DNA of 45,790 nucleotides from Chloroflexota bacterium (lineage in GTDB: Bacteria > Chloroflexota > Dormibacteria > Dormibacterales > Dormibacteraceae): NCBI GenBank assembly GCA_005880945.1, contig VBIU01000011.1, positions 1-45,790 on the forward strand, read 5' to 3'. Position 1 is the stretch's first letter. Each line of letters opens with the position of its first letter. Made by a program: the position numbers and the translations under genes. A model generated the notes under the pieces. The model was not told the origin of the DNA. It saw nothing but the letters and a program-made list of their open reading frames with translations, and did not search any database. Below, in pieces: positions 30,667-39,214 of this stretch.

Positions 30667-31374
30667 ATGCAGTCGCAAAACACAGCCGGTAACTACCGCT
30701 TTCTCGGCGCCGAAGGCCGGCCCTTTTCGAATGGTGCGGCGGCCGATCCGGGATTCGACCTGGTACACGCGACCTTTGAGCGGCCGCTGCCGCTCGATCG
30801 CGGACTGGAGGCAGCGGCCCGGCACCTCGAGAAGGCTTCTCGCCCCGTCCAGTCGATCACGGGCTTCGAGCTCAGAATCCCCGAACCCTTCGACTCGAGC
30901 CGGTTCGAAGAGTTCAACCACGGCTACGTCGAACGGTTGACGTCCATGGGCCTCGTCGTGAATGGCCTCCTGCCTGCCGCCCGAACCAACGTCGCCGCCG
31001 CTGTGAGCGGCGTCTCAGAGCCGAGCGTGTTTGCGATGACATACACAAAGCCAGGAGATCGAGACCGCAAAGCGTTCGTGATGTCGGGTGTGCCTGAAGA
31101 AAAGCCGGGCGACATCGAATCGATGCTCGCCTCCATGATGCGTGTGCTTTCGGAGCGCATGGCCGACCTGGGCGTCTTGTGGGAGGACGCCACCAGGATC
31201 CAGCTCTATGGAGTCGATGAGGTGCAGGGGCGGCTCGTCGACGGCGTCTTGCGCCACCTCGGCCCAGCTGCCATCCACGGGATCCATTGGTTCCCTTCGC
31301 TACCGCCGATCGAAGGCCTTGCGCTCGAGATCGACGTGCGGTCGGCAGGCACCGAGCTCGTCCTGCGCGCTTAG
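30667..31374 (+). CDS. Possible Rid/YjgF-like protein
   Basis: 235 aa, ATG start 27 bp after the exporter. The segment FDSSRFEEFNHGYVERL...LLPAARTNVAAAVSG resembles the RidA core, in which an Arg in a PARTTVEV-like strand binds the carboxylate. The later half (GVLWEDATRIQLYGVDEVQGRLVDGVL) also resembles a Rid fold, so it may contain two Rid-like units. If so, it would hydrolyse imines or bind amino acid-derived intermediates. The match is by pattern only and could be wrong. Same strand as the aminopeptidase and exporter. Confidence 0.45.
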   Translation: MQSQNTAGNYRFLGAEGRPFSNGAAADPGFDLVHATFERPLPLDRGLEAAARHLEKASRPVQSITGFELRIPEPFDSSRFEEFNHGYVERLTSMGLVVNGLLPAARTNVAAAVSGVSEPSVFAMTYTKPGDRDRKAFVMSGVPEEKPGDIESMLASMMRVLSERMADLGVLWEDATRIQLYGVDEVQGRLVDGVLRHLGPAAIHGIHWFPSLPPIEGLALEIDVRSAGTELVLRA

Positions 31375-31425
31375 AAGATCGGCTGACGAGCCGCCGGTTG
31401 CCCCATCCTGTTCATTAGAACTTAC

Positions 31426-31479
31426 AGGCCTTAACGGCAAAACGTCCGGGATTCAGCGGATCCTCCGTTAGGCCTTACG
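31426..31479 (+). repeat. Paired AGGCCTTA(A)CG repeats upstream of ftsE
   Basis: AGGCCTTAACG (31426-31436) and AGGCCTTACG (31470-31479) are near-identical and 44 bp apart, four helical turns. Because AGGCCT is palindromic, the flanks also make an inverted repeat, AGGCCTTAACGG (31426-31437) with CCGTTAGGCCT (31465-31475). They sit immediately before the TTG start of ftsE (31482). They could be an operator pair or a leader hairpin. Confidence 0.4.
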
Positions 31480-31481
31480 CA

Positions 31482-32198
31482 TTGTTGCGCTCGATAGTCC
31501 AATTCAAAGGTGTCACCCGTGCGTACGGCCCGAGGCTGGCGCTCGATGACGTCCACCTGGCCCTGGAGCCTGGAAAGCTGACGTTTCTGGTCGGCCCCAG
31601 CGGCGCGGGAAAAACGACTCTCTTGAAGCTGATCAACAGGGAGATCCGGCCTTCGAAGGGCGAGGTCTGGGTGGACGGGATGCCTGCGCACTCGATGAAA
31701 CCTTCGCGCGTGGCCCAGCTGCGCCGCCGTGTCGGGGTCGTCTTCCAGGACTACAAGCTGCTCCCACGGCTGACGGCGATCGAGAATGTCGCTTTCGGGC
31801 TTCAGGTGGGCGACCTGCGCATCTCGGACGGAGAGGCCATGGACCGCGCCCTCGATGCGCTCGAGGCGGTCGGCCTCGGCGATCGTGGCTCGTCATTCCC
31901 GCATCAGCTCTCAGGCGGGCAGCAGCAGCGTGTGGCGGTGGCAAGGGCCATGGTCGCCCAGCCGCGTGTGCTGATCGCCGACGAGCCGACAGGCAACCTC
32001 GACCTGGAAACGGCCTGGCAGATGATGGATCTGCTCCAGGACATAGCCGCGTTCGGCACCACCGTGCTGGTCGCCACCCACAACGTCGAGATCGTGACCC
32101 GCCTTCAGCGCCGGATCCTGACCCTGGTGCACGGCCGCCTGGTCCGCGACCAACCGGCCGGCGGAATCGGGAGGATGGCGTGGCTGGCGTCGTCGTGA
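31482..32198 (+). CDS. ftsE: Cell division ATP-binding protein FtsE
   Basis: 238 aa; TTG 31482, or TTG 31485. Walker A GPSGAGKT (about 35-42), Q-loop VFQDYKLLPRLTAIENV, signature LSGGQQQRVAVARAM, Walker B VLIADEPTGNLD and switch VATHN. The EN(V)AF, TGNLD and YKLLP segments are typical of FtsE. With FtsX it forms the divisome ABC complex that activates cell-wall hydrolases. It is a paralogue of the ATPase half of the fused protein at 6188-7966, but with the standard signature. FtsX overlaps its 3' end. Confidence 0.95.
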   Translation: MLRSIVQFKGVTRAYGPRLALDDVHLALEPGKLTFLVGPSGAGKTTLLKLINREIRPSKGEVWVDGMPAHSMKPSRVAQLRRRVGVVFQDYKLLPRLTAIENVAFGLQVGDLRISDGEAMDRALDALEAVGLGDRGSSFPHQLSGGQQQRVAVARAMVAQPRVLIADEPTGNLDLETAWQMMDLLQDIAAFGTTVLVATHNVEIVTRLQRRILTLVHGRLVRDQPAGGIGRMAWLASS

Positions 32199-33127
32199 AG
32201 GGTCGCTTCCCCAGGCGCCAGCTGATCCTCGTGGTCATCGCCAACACCTTCCGTTACATGTTCTACGGGGCGGCTCGCAACTGGATCCGAAACATGGGAA
32301 GCATCGCGCCTGCTCTGGGCTCGATGGCACTGCTCCTACTGATGGCGGGCATGGCCGGCCTGGGTGGTTTCGCGCTCTACAACCTCGAGACGATCGAGGC
32401 AGGCCAGGCCTCTCTCCTGCACGTATATCTTCGCGATGGCGCTCCCAACGCGGACGTCAACTCGCTGTGGGACCGGCTCACACTGGATCCTCGCGTCGCC
32501 CATGTCGACTACGTGACCAGGGCTCAAGCGCTGGCGCGGGCGCAGACGATTCCCGGGCTCGTGCAGCTGGCCAACGCCAGCGACAGCAACCCGTTCCCGG
32601 CAAGCCTCGACGTGCAGGTGAAGAAGATCAACGACGTCGAGGCGATCGACGCTCTCGCCCGCAACGACGGCGCCGTCGACCCGGCCTACCCGACGTCGTA
32701 TGACCGAGGCGCATACCAACGCATCCAGGCCGTCATCTGGGCCATCGCGGTTGCTGGTCTCGCGCTCCTGACCCTGCTTGCGTTCGTCGCCGTCGCCGTG
32801 ACCATGAACAGCGTGCGGGCGGCCATCCACTCACGCCGCGACGAGGTCACGATCATGCAGCTCGTCGGCGCACCCCGCTGGATGGTCCGCGGCCCGTTCG
32901 TCGTCGAGGGCGCGATCACCGGCGCCATCGCCGGCGCGGCGGCGGGTCTCGTCACCTTCGGGTTGGCGTGGGCCGGGATCTCGGCCGGTCCGGCCACGTT
33001 CACGCAGTTCGCGCCCGGGGTCACCCTCGCCGTCGCGGCGGCCGCCGCCTCGATCGTGTTCGCGATCGGGATGGGTCTCGGGTCGGGATCATCGTTGATC
33101 AGCGTCCGGAGGCACCTCGAGTCGTGA
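32180..33127 (+). CDS. ftsX: Cell division protein FtsX
   Basis: 315 aa from GTG 32180 (GGGAGG at 32169-32174, 5 bp upstream); GTG 32195 is an alternative. One N-terminal helix (APALGSMALLLLMAGMAGLGGFALY), an extracytoplasmic domain with DPRVAHVDYVTRAQAL and NPFPASLDVQVK, then three helices with IHSRRDEVTIMQLVGAPRWMVRGPFVVEG. The extracellular domain should bind the coiled-coil M23 protein encoded next, whose GTG overlaps its stop. Strongly related in motifs to the FtsX half of the fusion at 6188-7966. Confidence 0.94.
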   Translation: MAGVVVKGRFPRRQLILVVIANTFRYMFYGAARNWIRNMGSIAPALGSMALLLLMAGMAGLGGFALYNLETIEAGQASLLHVYLRDGAPNADVNSLWDRLTLDPRVAHVDYVTRAQALARAQTIPGLVQLANASDSNPFPASLDVQVKKINDVEAIDALARNDGAVDPAYPTSYDRGAYQRIQAVIWAIAVAGLALLTLLAFVAVAVTMNSVRAAIHSRRDEVTIMQLVGAPRWMVRGPFVVEGAITGAIAGAAAGLVTFGLAWAGISAGPATFTQFAPGVTLAVAAAAASIVFAIGMGLGSGSSLISVRRHLES

Positions 33128-34386
33128 AGGGATTCCTCATCGCGCTATGCGTCGCGGTGTTCGTGTTGGGTGCAGGCCCCGCCGGCGTGACCGCCGACGG
33201 CCCTGCCAGCGACCCGCAGCACCAGAAGGCCCTGATCGACCAGATCCGCGCCCAGCTCGGCAGCAACCTCGCGGATGCGCTCGCTGCCCAGCAGCAGCTG
33301 CAGCAATCGCTTCAGAACAACGCCGCGCAGCAGCGGGAGGTCCAGGGAAAGATCGCCGTCGTCCAGCAGAAGATCGCCGACCTGGACGTCCAGATCGAGG
33401 CTGCGATGCAGCGCGAGGCGTTCCTCGCCTATCGCATCGACAGCGAGCGCGCCCAGCTGCGCCAGCTGGCCCGGGCCATCTACGTCGCGCCGACCTCGGT
33501 GCTCGTGCTGCTGGGCGAAGCCCAGAGCTTGAGCGACCTGCTGACGCGCCTCGCGGACCTCAATGTGGCAGGTTCGCGCGCGGCTGAGGTCAAGGACCAG
33601 CTGGGCCGGGACCTGGACGAGCTGCAAATCGTCCGCTCGCAAGAGCAGGACGCTCGCGACGAGCAGGTAACGCAGCGCGATGCGCTTGCATCTGAGCTCT
33701 CGAAGCTCAAGGTGCTGCACACGCAGCAGGAAAAGTCGATGGCCAAGCTGCAGGTCAAGATTGATGAGACGCGATCCGAGATTTACCTGCTGAAGACCCA
33801 GTCAGCCCGACTGGCGCAGCAGGTCACCGACATGCTGCAGCAGCAGCAGGACGAGATCATCGCCGCGGCCATGCAGTCCGTGTGGACGCAGGTCCAGCTC
33901 TGGACCCAGGCGAACAACGTCGGCCAGATTCCCACGAGCGCAGGTCATTCCACCAAGTACCGTTTCATCTGGCCGGAGCCGAAGGCACAGATCTCGCAGG
34001 GCTTCGGCCCGAGCAAATACTGGTTCGAGCCGGCCTACGGCGGGTACCCCCACTTCCACACCGGAATCGATCTGGTCGAGCCATTCGGCTCGCCCGTTTA
34101 TGCGGCCGACGACGGCATCGTGGCGCTGGTGGGCAAGTCGAGCAGCGGGTATGGGAACTACGTCGTGATCGCACACTCGGGAGGGCTGGACACGCTCTAC
34201 GGCCACCTCTCGACAGCGCTGGTCAAGGTCGGCCAGTCGATCACACAGGGTCAGCCGGTTGGCCTCGAAGGATCGACCGGAAACTCGACAGGAGCGCACT
34301 TGCACTTCGAGCTGCGGATCAATCAGAAGCCGGTCGACCCGACACCTTACCTGCCTCCAGGTGCCCCCTCAGCGTTCAAGGGATAG
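33124..34386 (+). CDS. Secreted M23 peptidase with coiled coil (FtsEX partner)
   Basis: 420 aa from GTG 33124 (GTGA overlap with ftsX). Signal peptide (GFLIALCVAVFVLGAGPAGVTADG), coiled coil of about 200 residues (AAQQQLQQSLQNNAAQQREV...), then an M23 domain with FHTGIDL, GYGNYVVIAHSGG and HLHFELRI, all zinc ligands kept. Predicted lytic endopeptidase gated by FtsEX. It has the same plan and very similar catalytic block as the 7963-9285 protein, so the two cassettes are paralogous. Confidence 0.92.
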   Translation: MKGFLIALCVAVFVLGAGPAGVTADGPASDPQHQKALIDQIRAQLGSNLADALAAQQQLQQSLQNNAAQQREVQGKIAVVQQKIADLDVQIEAAMQREAFLAYRIDSERAQLRQLARAIYVAPTSVLVLLGEAQSLSDLLTRLADLNVAGSRAAEVKDQLGRDLDELQIVRSQEQDARDEQVTQRDALASELSKLKVLHTQQEKSMAKLQVKIDETRSEIYLLKTQSARLAQQVTDMLQQQQDEIIAAAMQSVWTQVQLWTQANNVGQIPTSAGHSTKYRFIWPEPKAQISQGFGPSKYWFEPAYGGYPHFHTGIDLVEPFGSPVYAADDGIVALVGKSSSGYGNYVVIAHSGGLDTLYGHLSTALVKVGQSITQGQPVGLEGSTGNSTGAHLHFELRINQKPVDPTPYLPPGAPSAFKG

Positions 34387-34403
34387 CGCGCTCGACGTCT
34401 CGC

Positions 34404-35069
34404 TCATGACCTGAGGCGGGCTTGATCGCGTCGAAGTCGAGGTGCCACAAGGCCGTCTCGCGACCTGCGCGTTGCCATGCGCGTGGTAACTCCTGGATCG
34501 GTCAGATAGCGCTGCACGGCAGGACCGACCCACCTGGAGACCTGGTCCGACGTCGCCGACGCCAGAGGTTCCACCTTCACGACGTAGCGGAGCATCGCGA
34601 GCCCGATCAGAGAGCTGGCAGCAAGGCTCGTCCGCAACTCTGGCCTGTCAACGTCGAGCGCCTTCGCCAGGCGCCCAAGCACCTCGCGACTGACGAACTC
34701 TCGCATGAGCGCGGCCGCGGTTTCGTTGCCCACAACCGATCGGATCATTCCGAGGAGCGGTCGGCCGGCCGGCGAATCCCACGTGTCGAGAAAGAATCTC
34801 GTGAGCCGCTCGCCGAGCCCGTCGAGCCCTGGAGCCAGGAGGCGCGGGATGAACTCGGCTGGATCGATCGGGAAGTCCATCGCCGCCCGAAAGACGCCCT
34901 CTTTCGATCCGAAGTAGTGAAGGACAAGTGCCGGATCGACCCCGGCCGTGCCGGCTATCCCGCGCACTGTCCCGCTTTCGTAGCCAACCTCGCTGAAATG
35001 AGCGCGCGCGGCGGCAAGGATCTTCTCCCGTGTCCCCCCCGCCCCCGGTCGCCTTCCTGTTCGTGGCAT
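34404..35069 (-). CDS. TetR-family transcriptional regulator
   Basis: 221 aa from ATG 35069; the longer upstream frame lacks TetR features. N-terminal HTH: TREKILAAARAHFSEVGYESGTVRGIAGTAGVDPALVLHYFGSKEGVFRAAM. The rest is a typical ligand-binding domain with a TetR_C-like region. Located 11 bp downstream of the membrane protein gene in the same operon, with a palindromic operator upstream of that gene (36143-36178), so autoregulation of the pair is likely. Confidence 0.92.
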   Translation of the reverse strand: MPRTGRRPGAGGTREKILAAARAHFSEVGYESGTVRGIAGTAGVDPALVLHYFGSKEGVFRAAMDFPIDPAEFIPRLLAPGLDGLGERLTRFFLDTWDSPAGRPLLGMIRSVVGNETAAALMREFVSREVLGRLAKALDVDRPELRTSLAASSLIGLAMLRYVVKVEPLASATSDQVSRWVGPAVQRYLTDPGVTTRMATRRSRDGLVAPRLRRDQARLRS

Positions 35070-35080
35070 CGCCAGTGAGG

Positions 35081-36124
35081 TCAGGCGGCGGGCGCCTGGA
35101 CCACCGTTCCAGATCGCCTTCCTGTTCGGGTCAGGTCTCCGAGCAACATCAAGATGAGGCCTCCCACGAGCCATGCGGTCACGACGATCACTGGGGCGCC
35201 GAGCCCGGCGCCGTCGAAGTAGAGGGCTCCGCGCAGCGAGCTGTAGAGCGGCCCCGCCGGCATCCACGGCGCCAGCCATCGATAGAAATCGGGGAGGAGC
35301 TGGCTGCCCACGGGGCCGCCGGACGACACAAGATCGAGCAGCACGACCACCAGTGCGGCGAGAGCGAGACCCGGGGCTCCGAGCAACCGAACGCATCCCG
35401 CGACTGCCGCCCCGACGGCGGCCGATGCGAGCGCCGTCAGACCGACGGCCGCCCAGAATCCGAGATCTGAGCCATACCCGCCGGCGATCCACGCGGCGGT
35501 GCCCATTCCGACCAGCCCGGCCAGGATGCTGAAACCGATGAGCACGCCGAGCCGCTCCCGGGTTCGCACGTCTTTCACGGTTCCAAACAGGAGGGCCTGA
35601 CTGACAAGGCTGCAAACAATGACCGCCACCACCACGAAGAACAGGATCAGACCATGGGCGTCGCCGGCCGCAAAGGGGTGCACGACCTCGACCTGCGCGG
35701 TCGCTCCCTGGGCTTTGAAGGCGTTCGTGAATGCAGCGGTTATCACGCCGGTTGCAGCGTCTCCGGCGGCTCCCGCAACGATGATCCGCGGGGTGGCTTC
35801 GCCCAGGATGACCACGCCGTCGACAGCGCGCGAATCGACGGCGGCTCGTCCGTCTGCTTCCGAGCCGTAGGAGGTGAAGGTGAACGCGCCGGGGGCGGAC
35901 GAGCCGAAAGCCGTCGCGATCTGCTGCACGGCGGGAGGCGGCCCGACCAGACCCACCGGAATGTCGTGTGGTTTTGGATCGCGGATCGCCGTTCCGATCA
36001 GCCCGACCAAGGCGAAGAGCAGCAGCAGGCTTCCGACCACCGGCGGGGCCAGCTTTTCCATTCGTCCGCGTCCTCCCGACTGGTTCGGAGTCTGTGTACT
36101 CTCGAGCGCTCCATGGTCTGCCAT
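35081..36124 (-). CDS. ABC-2-type / YhgE-like membrane protein
   Basis: 347 aa. One N-terminal helix (PPVVGSLLLLFALVGLIGTAI), a roughly 130-residue extracytoplasmic domain (DIPVGLVGPPPAVQQIATAFG...), then about five helices. This layout fits ABC-2-type permeases and YhgE/Pip-related proteins. No ATPase gene is nearby, so it may be an independent membrane protein or use a distant ATPase. First gene of an operon with the TetR regulator; preceded by a strong TTGACA/TAGAAT promoter overlapping TetR-type half sites. Confidence 0.75.
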   Translation of the reverse strand: MADHGALESTQTPNQSGGRGRMEKLAPPVVGSLLLLFALVGLIGTAIRDPKPHDIPVGLVGPPPAVQQIATAFGSSAPGAFTFTSYGSEADGRAAVDSRAVDGVVILGEATPRIIVAGAAGDAATGVITAAFTNAFKAQGATAQVEVVHPFAAGDAHGLILFFVVVAVIVCSLVSQALLFGTVKDVRTRERLGVLIGFSILAGLVGMGTAAWIAGGYGSDLGFWAAVGLTALASAAVGAAVAGCVRLLGAPGLALAALVVVLLDLVSSGGPVGSQLLPDFYRWLAPWMPAGPLYSSLRGALYFDGAGLGAPVIVVTAWLVGGLILMLLGDLTRTGRRSGTVVQAPAA

Positions 36125-36142
36125 CGGTGTCTCTCCTCTACT

Positions 36143-36178
36143 AATTCAACGTCTGTTGAATTCTACGCACGTTGAATT
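36143..36178. promoter_or_regulatory. TetR operator: palindrome plus extra half site
   Basis: AATTCAAC (36143-36150), 4 bp, GTTGAATT (36155-36162) form a perfect palindrome. A third GTTGAATT follows at 36171-36178 after 8 bp. The sites overlap the -10 and spacer of the minus-strand promoter for the ABC-2-type/TetR operon and reach the topoisomerase start codon (36179). Confidence 0.75.
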
Positions 36179-36189
36179 ATGGTTGTCAA
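36160..36189 (-). promoter_or_regulatory. Sigma70-type promoter of the ABC-2-type/TetR operon
   Basis: Read on the minus strand: TTGACA (36189-36184), an 18-bp spacer, TAGAAT (36165-36160). The start codon of the first gene is at 36124. The operator half sites lie inside the spacer and over the -10. Confidence 0.7.
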
Positions 36190-37345
36190 GACTCGAGGAA
36201 CCCGCGCCACAACAGGCGGTAAGGCTGGTCGAGCAGACGTTTTCGGAGTGATGGGTAAAGCGCCGCGAGGGATGGAACGCAGTGCCGCCGATCCGGCCGA
36301 AGCTGCGCACCAAGCCGGGCTTGTCTACACGTCTGACCTGGAGCCCGGCATTCGGCGCGTGCGCAACGGCCGCGGCTTCCTCTACATCGCGCCCGGCGGC
36401 GGCAGTGTCTGCGAACCGGCCGAGCTGGATCGAATCCGATCGCTGGCCATCCCACCTGCGTGGAAGGATGTCTGGATCTGTGTGCGCGCCCGCGGCCACC
36501 TTCAAGCGACCGGGCGGGATGCACGCGGCCGCAAGCAGCACCGCTACCACCCCACATGGCGTGAGACCCGGGACGCAGACAAGTACGCCCGGCTTGCAGG
36601 ATTCGCGCGAGCTCTTCCCCGGATCAGATCTCGCGTCTCGCGCGACCTCCGGCGCAACGGCCTGCCGCGGGAGAAAGTGGTAGCCACCATAGTGAGGCTG
36701 CTGGAGACCACCTTCGCGCGCGTTGGCAACGAGGAGTACGCGCGCAAGAACCGGTCTTTTGGATTGACGACCTTGCGCGACCGTCATGTGAAGGTCAGGG
36801 GCGCAGCGGTGCGCTTTCTGTTCCGAGGCAAGAGCGGTAGAGAGATCGAGCTGGGCGTCACCGACAGGCGTGTTGCCGGCGTCGTCAAGCGGTGCGAGGA
36901 GCTGCCAGGCCAGAGGCTCTTCCAGTATGTCGACGAAAACGGCGAGCGAAGAACGGTCAGCTCAGAGGACGTCAACGATTATCTCCGCAGCGTGACCGGC
37001 GCGGACTTCACCGCCAAGGACTTCCGAACCTGGGCGGGCACTGTACTGGCCGCGTGCGCGCTGCGCGAGGTGGCCCGATTCGAATCAGAGACCGAGGCCA
37101 AGCGCAACGTCGTCGCCGCCATCGATGGCGTCGCGCGAAAGCTGGGACACACGAGGGCGATCTGCCGCCGTGCGTATGTGCACCCTGCGGTGATCGACTC
37201 ATACCTGGACGGTTCGCTTGTCGAGGCACTGGCGCAGGACTCCGCGCCGGAACGAGGAAGGCTCAGGGCTGATGAGACGGCAGTGCTCGCTCTGCTGAAG
37301 CGTGTCAGGAGGTCGAGCGCATCGGCCAAGCAGTCACACGAGTGA
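36179..37345 (+). CDS. DNA topoisomerase IB (poxvirus/eukaryotic type)
   Basis: 388 aa from ATG 36179; ATG 36251 would give 364 aa and is also reasonable, because residues 1-24 lack family features. Recognisable blocks: GIRRVRNGRGFLYI, AIPPAWKDVWIC, HLQATGRDARGRKQHRYHPTWRETRD, LRRNGLPREKVVATIVRLLETTFARVGNEEYARKN and SFGLTTLRDRHVKV. CRRAYVHPAVI contains the catalytic Tyr333. It relaxes supercoils through a 3'-phosphotyrosine intermediate without ATP. Its 3' end overlaps the glycogen synthase gene by 12 bp, tail to tail. Its start abuts the TetR operator, so the repressor may affect it too. Confidence 0.92.
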   Translation: MVVKTRGTRATTGGKAGRADVFGVMGKAPRGMERSAADPAEAAHQAGLVYTSDLEPGIRRVRNGRGFLYIAPGGGSVCEPAELDRIRSLAIPPAWKDVWICVRARGHLQATGRDARGRKQHRYHPTWRETRDADKYARLAGFARALPRIRSRVSRDLRRNGLPREKVVATIVRLLETTFARVGNEEYARKNRSFGLTTLRDRHVKVRGAAVRFLFRGKSGREIELGVTDRRVAGVVKRCEELPGQRLFQYVDENGERRTVSSEDVNDYLRSVTGADFTAKDFRTWAGTVLAACALREVARFESETEAKRNVVAAIDGVARKLGHTRAICRRAYVHPAVIDSYLDGSLVEALAQDSAPERGRLRADETAVLALLKRVRRSSASAKQSHE

Positions 37346-38509
37346 GTCGTACAGCTCGACCGTCCGGGCCGCTATGGCCGGCCAGCCGAAATGTCCCAGC
37401 ACCCGCTCACGCCCGGCCTTCCCCATCCGGGCCGCGAGAGGTGGATCGGAGAGAAGCTCGTCGACCCGCGCCGCCAAAGCGGCAATGAACCCTTCTACGT
37501 CCTCAGGTGCATAGTCGACCAGGTATCCGGTCTCGCCCTCGACCACTATCTCCGGAATCCCGCCGACCCGCGACGCCACCACCGCCGTCTCGCAGGCCAT
37601 GGCCTCGAGATTCACCAGGCCGAACGGCTCATAAACCGATGGGCAGACGAACACCGTTGCGCTCGCGTAGAGATGGATGAGGTCTTCCAGCGGGATGAAC
37701 CGGCCGATCCACACCAGGTTCCCCCGCACGACCCGAACGCGCTCCGCCAGCTGGGCCACCTCGGCGCCGATCTCCGGCGTGTCAGGCGAGCTGGCGACGA
37801 TCACAAGTTGATAGCGGGGGTTGATCTTGTGAGCGGAGGCCAGGAGCAGGTGTAAGCCTTTCTGCCGCGTCACGCGACCGGCGAAGAGCGCGAACGGGAC
37901 ATCGGGATCGATGCCGAGCCGAGCCAAAGCCTCGTTTGAGTGAAGCGGCCTGTAGACCTCAGCGTCGATCCCGTTGTGAATCACGTGCACGCGATCAGCA
38001 CTCACGTTCGGATAACAGGACAGCACGTCCTGGCGCATTCCCCGCGAGACGGCTATCACCGCGTCCGCGCCTTCGATCGCGGTCTGCTCGCAGAACCGAG
38101 AAATCGCGTAGCCGCCGCCGAGCTGCTCGGCCTTCCACGGCCGCAGTGGCTCGAGGCTGTGGGTGGTCACCACGTGCGGAATCGACCAGGTGAGCTTCGA
38201 GAGATGGCCGCCGAAGTTCGCGTACCAGGTGTGGCTGTGAACGATGTCCGCGCCTTTCACGGCCGCCGCCATCGTGAGGTTGATCGACATGGCCTCGAGC
38301 GCCGTCGACTCCGGCTTCGGCTGCGACAGTGCCGCCCACGGCTGGTGGGCAGTGACGCCCGGCTCGTCTCTGGGCGAACCCCAGCAATGGACTGAGACCT
38401 GAGCTCGGCGGCGCAGCTCGCGCGCGAGATACTCGACGTGTATTCCAGCGCCGCCATAAACGTCGGGAGGGTACTCGCGAGTCAGGAGCGCGACCTTGTG
38501 CCTGCTCAA
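37334..38509 (-). CDS. Glycogen synthase / GT4 glucosyltransferase (GlgA-like, actinobacterial type)
   Basis: 391 aa. GT4 fold: N-terminal [69 protein letters not shown] and the E-x7-E region [24 protein letters not shown]. The short length and the order match the actinobacterial GlgA/GlgM group that makes alpha-glucan or maltose-1-phosphate from ADP-glucose. No other glycogen genes lie nearby. The choice between glucan chain elongation and maltose-1-phosphate synthesis cannot be made from the sequence. Confidence 0.9.
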   Translation of the reverse strand: MSRHKVALLTREYPPDVYGGAGIHVEYLARELRRRAQVSVHCWGSPRDEPGVTAHQPWAALSQPKPESTALEAMSINLTMAAAVKGADIVHSHTWYANFGGHLSKLTWSIPHVVTTHSLEPLRPWKAEQLGGGYAISRFCEQTAIEGADAVIAVSRGMRQDVLSCYPNVSADRVHVIHNGIDAEVYRPLHSNEALARLGIDPDVPFALFAGRVTRQKGLHLLLASAHKINPRYQLVIVASSPDTPEIGAEVAQLAERVRVVRGNLVWIGRFIPLEDLIHLYASATVFVCPSVYEPFGLVNLEAMACETAVVASRVGGIPEIVVEGETGYLVDYAPEDVEGFIAALAARVDELLSDPPLAARMGKAGRERVLGHFGWPAIAARTVELYDSLV

Positions 38510-38516
38510 GGCGGCC

Positions 38517-39143
38517 TCACGACCTCCGGGTGCTTCTCTTGAGGCCGAGGAAGCTTTCCAGCTGAGCCAGCGCTCTGTCGATTCGCTCCGAACCGGCCTT
38601 AGCGACTGGCACCATGAACAGGCCGTTGAGTGCTGCGATCACGAGTGAGGCCACCGTATCCGGATCCAGCCGGCGATCCACGAAGCCCTCACTCTGAGCA
38701 TGATGAACCAGGGTGCGAAGGGTGCTGCGCCACGCATCAATTGTCTCTTTGAAGATGGGTGCGATCGCGGGATCTCGACCTGAGCGGAGGGCCAGCTCAC
38801 CCATGACCACGAACAGCTCCGGCTCCTGCATGGCCAATCGCCGGACGCCCCGCAGCTGGGCAGCCAGCTGCTCGCCCGGCCTCGCGCCGGTGGCAAAGGT
38901 CGTCCTGAAGCGGGCCATCGCGTGGCCGACCACGCCCCTGATCAATGCCTCCTTGGTCGGGAAGTAGTAGTGGAGCGTGGCGATGTTGACGCCGGCCTCG
39001 GCGGCGACGTCCCGCGTCCTCAGCCCTTCGAAGCCCGCCTCGGCGATGCGGCGGTATGCGGCCACCACCAGCTCCTCGCGTCGGGGTTCGGCCTCAGCCG
39101 GCCCTTTGGGCCGACCCCGTTTGACCGTGGTCCTTGCGCTCAA
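38517..39143 (-). CDS. TetR-family transcriptional regulator
   Basis: 208 aa, TTG start. HTH: REELVVAAYRRIAEAGFEGLRTRDVAAEAGVNIATLHYYFPTKEALIRGV. The C-terminal ligand domain has no recognised specificity. Divergent from the Ddn-like gene; a palindrome ATCAA-tcac-TTGAT (39143-39156) covers its start codon and lies just before the TATACT element of the divergent gene. It therefore probably controls that gene and itself. Confidence 0.9.
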   Translation of the reverse strand: MSARTTVKRGRPKGPAEAEPRREELVVAAYRRIAEAGFEGLRTRDVAAEAGVNIATLHYYFPTKEALIRGVVGHAMARFRTTFATGARPGEQLAAQLRGVRRLAMQEPELFVVMGELALRSGRDPAIAPIFKETIDAWRSTLRTLVHHAQSEGFVDRRLDPDTVASLVIAALNGLFMVPVAKAGSERIDRALAQLESFLGLKRSTRRS

Positions 39144-39166
39144 TCAATCACTTGATGGAATATACT
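39143..39166. promoter_or_regulatory. Divergent promoter/operator region of tetR and the Ddn-like gene
   Basis: ATCAA (39143-39147), tcac, TTGAT (39152-39156) is a palindrome with 4-bp spacer. TATACT (39161-39166) is a good plus-strand -10; the best -35 is TTGCGC (39134-39139) at a long 21-bp spacing. The palindrome would sit between -35 and -10, suitable for repression. Confidence 0.45.
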
Positions 39167-39214
39167 AACGACACGGCGCGGTTCTCGCTGTCAACACGCC
39201 AAATGGAGAAGCCC

